From Clostridiaceae bacterium (lineage in GTDB: Bacteria; Bacillota_A; Clostridia; Acetivibrionales; Acetivibrionaceae), in contig JAAZCB010000828.1 in assembly GCA_012513545.1 (NCBI GenBank), positions 1 through 15,215 on the forward strand: a stretch of DNA of 15,215 nucleotides, written 5' to 3'. The notes beneath the pieces are model-generated. The model ran no database searches. It was given only the letters and a program-made list of their open reading frames with translations, and was not told where the DNA came from. Of this stretch, positions 13,628 through 15,215 are shown in pieces (the stretch's first letter is position 1; the number at the start of each line of letters is the position of its first letter). The position numbers were made by a program, and so were the translations under genes.

Positions 13628-15215
13628 AAAGCTATCTTTCAATTGTTTCGAGATATCTTTCCCAACACAAAAAGAAAACCAGGCTTGCAATAATAAGTGT
13701 TACAATATCTGTGACCTTAATTACCGGCATATTTTCGATGCTCGATGCGCTGATGCAGTTTGAAAAGCTGCAGGTTATGCATGATTATGGAAATTACCAT
13801 ATAGCTGTTGTAAACGCGACAAGTGAAGAAAGAAATGTTATTGCCAGCCGTATTGATGTAAGAAATTCCGGCAGATGGAAGAGTATGGGGAAGGGAGTTA
13901 TCAACGGCGTACCCTGCCAATTTGGAGCGGTTGACAGCAATTTTGCAAAAAACATGAGTATTGATGTTATTGAGGGAAGCTACCCTGAAAAGATTAATGA
14001 AATAATGCTGGAACAATGGGCAATGGAAAGACTTTCTTCAGATCTTGCGATAGGCAGCAGTGTCCTTATCAAAATTTCGGAGGACATAGAGAGGGAAGTT
14101 GTAATAAGCGGTGTATACAATGACTTTGGAAATATGAAGGCCAGTGGTGTACCGGGAGTACTTGTAGCTTTTGACCTTGCCCTGGAGGCTGAACCTCATA
14201 AAAACGGTGAATACCTGGTTGAGTTCAAGGGTGGTGTGAATGTATTGAAGGCAGAACAGGAGATAAAGAGTACTCTCGGTATAGAGGATGAAAGGGTTGT
14301 GCACAATGAGCACCTGCTTGCAGTAATAGGACAAAGCGAACACAAGGCTGCTGTGGGTATTTACACCATAGGAGTCATATTGTTTCTTATTGTTCTTGTT
14401 GCCGGAGTAGTCATGATTTACAATACGTTTAATATCTCAGTAATGGAAAGGATCAGGCAGTTTGGACTTCTAAGGTGTGTAGGAGCATCCCGGTCCCAGA
14501 TAGAAAAAATGGTAAGAAGGGAAGGACTCTTTATAACACTTGTGGCTATACCCATCGGTCTTACAGCTGGCATGCTTATGACTTTTACATGTTCGGCAAT
14601 ACTGAAGTTTTTTAACAGCAGCATTTTTGGTATAATGCCCTTGTTTACCTTCAGTATATTGGGAATAGGCGCCGGTATAGCAACTGCTTTTCTGACAGTA
14701 TTTATAGCATCCCTGCTGCCGGCGAAAAAAGCAGGCAAGGTATCACCACTCAATGCGGTTACAGGAAGCAAAAGTGTAAGAATATCCAAAGACAGGAAAA
14801 AGGGTCTTTTGACAAAAGTACTTCACGTTGATATTGCGATGGGGATAAATAGTGCTTTAGTTAAAAAGAAAACATTGATTCTTATGTCCTGTTCAATTGC
14901 TATAAGTATTGTAATGTTTTTTGGGTTTCAGGTACTGGTCGATTTTATCCATTCCTCATTAAAAACTACAAAGCCGTACACCCCTGATGTTTCCCTGGTT
15001 TCCGAGCAGGGGTTGGACAGTGAATTATATAAAAAAGTATCAGGCCTTGAAGGTGTTAAAAAGGCGTATGGAAAGATGTTCGGCTATGCAAATGTCACCT
15101 TCGATGAGACAAGACTGACAGAGGAGTATAAGACTGCAATGGGAGGTATAAAGGTAAGGGACGATGGTATGTTTGATCCGCCTGAACAGTCCTGGATTAT
15201 ATCCTATGATAAAAA
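13624..15215 (+). CDS. ABC transporter permease, FtsX-like (partial at 3' end)
   Basis: An open frame of 530 codons running off the window end with no stop. The start is TTG, overlapping the ATPase stop (TTGA), with a strong SD. Seen so far: TM1 at about 20-43; an extracellular domain of about 200 residues (45-240); TM2 at 244-268, followed by the conserved FtsX motif NISVMERIRQFGLLRCVGAS; TM3 at 301-327; TM4 at 340-367, followed by PAKKAGKVSPLNAV; then TM5 at 417-442 and the start of a second extracellular domain. This is the first FtsX/MacB_PCD half and the beginning of a second, so the full protein is probably about 800 residues with 8 TMs. That differs from BceB, which has 10 TMs with its large loop between TM7 and TM8. 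The substrate is unknown; export or removal of an envelope-active compound is inferred from the operon. Confidence 0.9.
   Translation, partial: MKSYLSIVSRYLSQHKKKTRLAIISVTISVTLITGIFSMLDALMQFEKLQVMHDYGNYHIAVVNATSEERNVIASRIDVRNSGRWKSMGKGVINGVPCQFGAVDSNFAKNMSIDVIEGSYPEKINEIMLEQWAMERLSSDLAIGSSVLIKISEDIEREVVISGVYNDFGNMKASGVPGVLVAFDLALEAEPHKNGEYLVEFKGGVNVLKAEQEIKSTLGIEDERVVHNEHLLAVIGQSEHKAAVGIYTIGVILFLIVLVAGVVMIYNTFNISVMERIRQFGLLRCVGASRSQIEKMVRREGLFITLVAIPIGLTAGMLMTFTCSAILKFFNSSIFGIMPLFTFSILGIGAGIATAFLTVFIASLLPAKKAGKVSPLNAVTGSKSVRISKDRKKGLLTKVLHVDIAMGINSALVKKKTLILMSCSIAISIVMFFGFQVLVDFIHSSLKTTKPYTPDVSLVSEQGLDSELYKKVSGLEGVKKAYGKMFGYANVTFDETRLTEEYKTAMGGIKVRDDGMFDPPEQSWIISYDK

Noticed and set aside
13717..14789. 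Three minus-strand open frames opposite the permease
   Set aside because: The + strand is open throughout with FtsX motifs and membrane segments. The minus frames are shadows.

Overview
This window looks like a chromosomal segment of a low-GC, Gram-positive anaerobe of the class Clostridia. The evidence is the AT-rich intergenic DNA, strong GGAGG-type ribosome binding sites, use of TTG starts, the gene set itself (HPr/EI, uvrC, tig, clpP, clpX) and sigma-A-like promoters with TGnTATAAT extended -10 boxes. The style of the proteins would suit the cellulolytic clostridia (Acetivibrio/Ruminiclostridium type), but that is an inference and no marker in the window proves it. Every gene I can support lies on the + strand.

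Layout. 1-1460: a small membrane protein with a DUF4190-like C-terminus, a perfect 15-bp inverted repeat, then a VanW-family envelope protein whose key motif is encoded across a run of nine Gs. 1492-6221: a probable operon with its own promoter encodes an HPr-like protein lacking the phosphorylatable histidine, a divergent PTS Enzyme I, the excinuclease subunit UvrC and a metallophosphoesterase, with gaps of about 4-6 bases. 6231-9752: the protein-quality-control block tig - clpP - clpX (ribosome-bound chaperone, protease and unfoldase), closed by a perfectly palindromic terminator.

9753-10925: a strong-looking promoter with a roughly 300-base untranslated leader precedes a small secreted protein of unknown function. 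A stretch with mutually exclusive RNA pairings and a terminator follow it. 10926-15215: a response regulator, a sensor kinase, an ABC ATPase and an FtsX-type permease (cut by the window end) form a classic signal-responsive transporter module. A cluster of GTAAGGTT repeats 22 bp apart sits at the end of the kinase gene, just ahead of the transporter genes, where an operator would be expected.

The most unusual content is the HPr/Enzyme I pair. HPr has Glu at position 15 instead of the phosphorylatable His but keeps Ser46, while Enzyme I keeps its own His and most PEP-site residues but has drifted in its signature motifs. This points to a regulatory or repurposed phosphotransfer pair rather than a sugar-transport PTS. 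No RNA genes, CRISPR arrays, insertion sequences or origins were seen. The only incomplete gene is the last permease.
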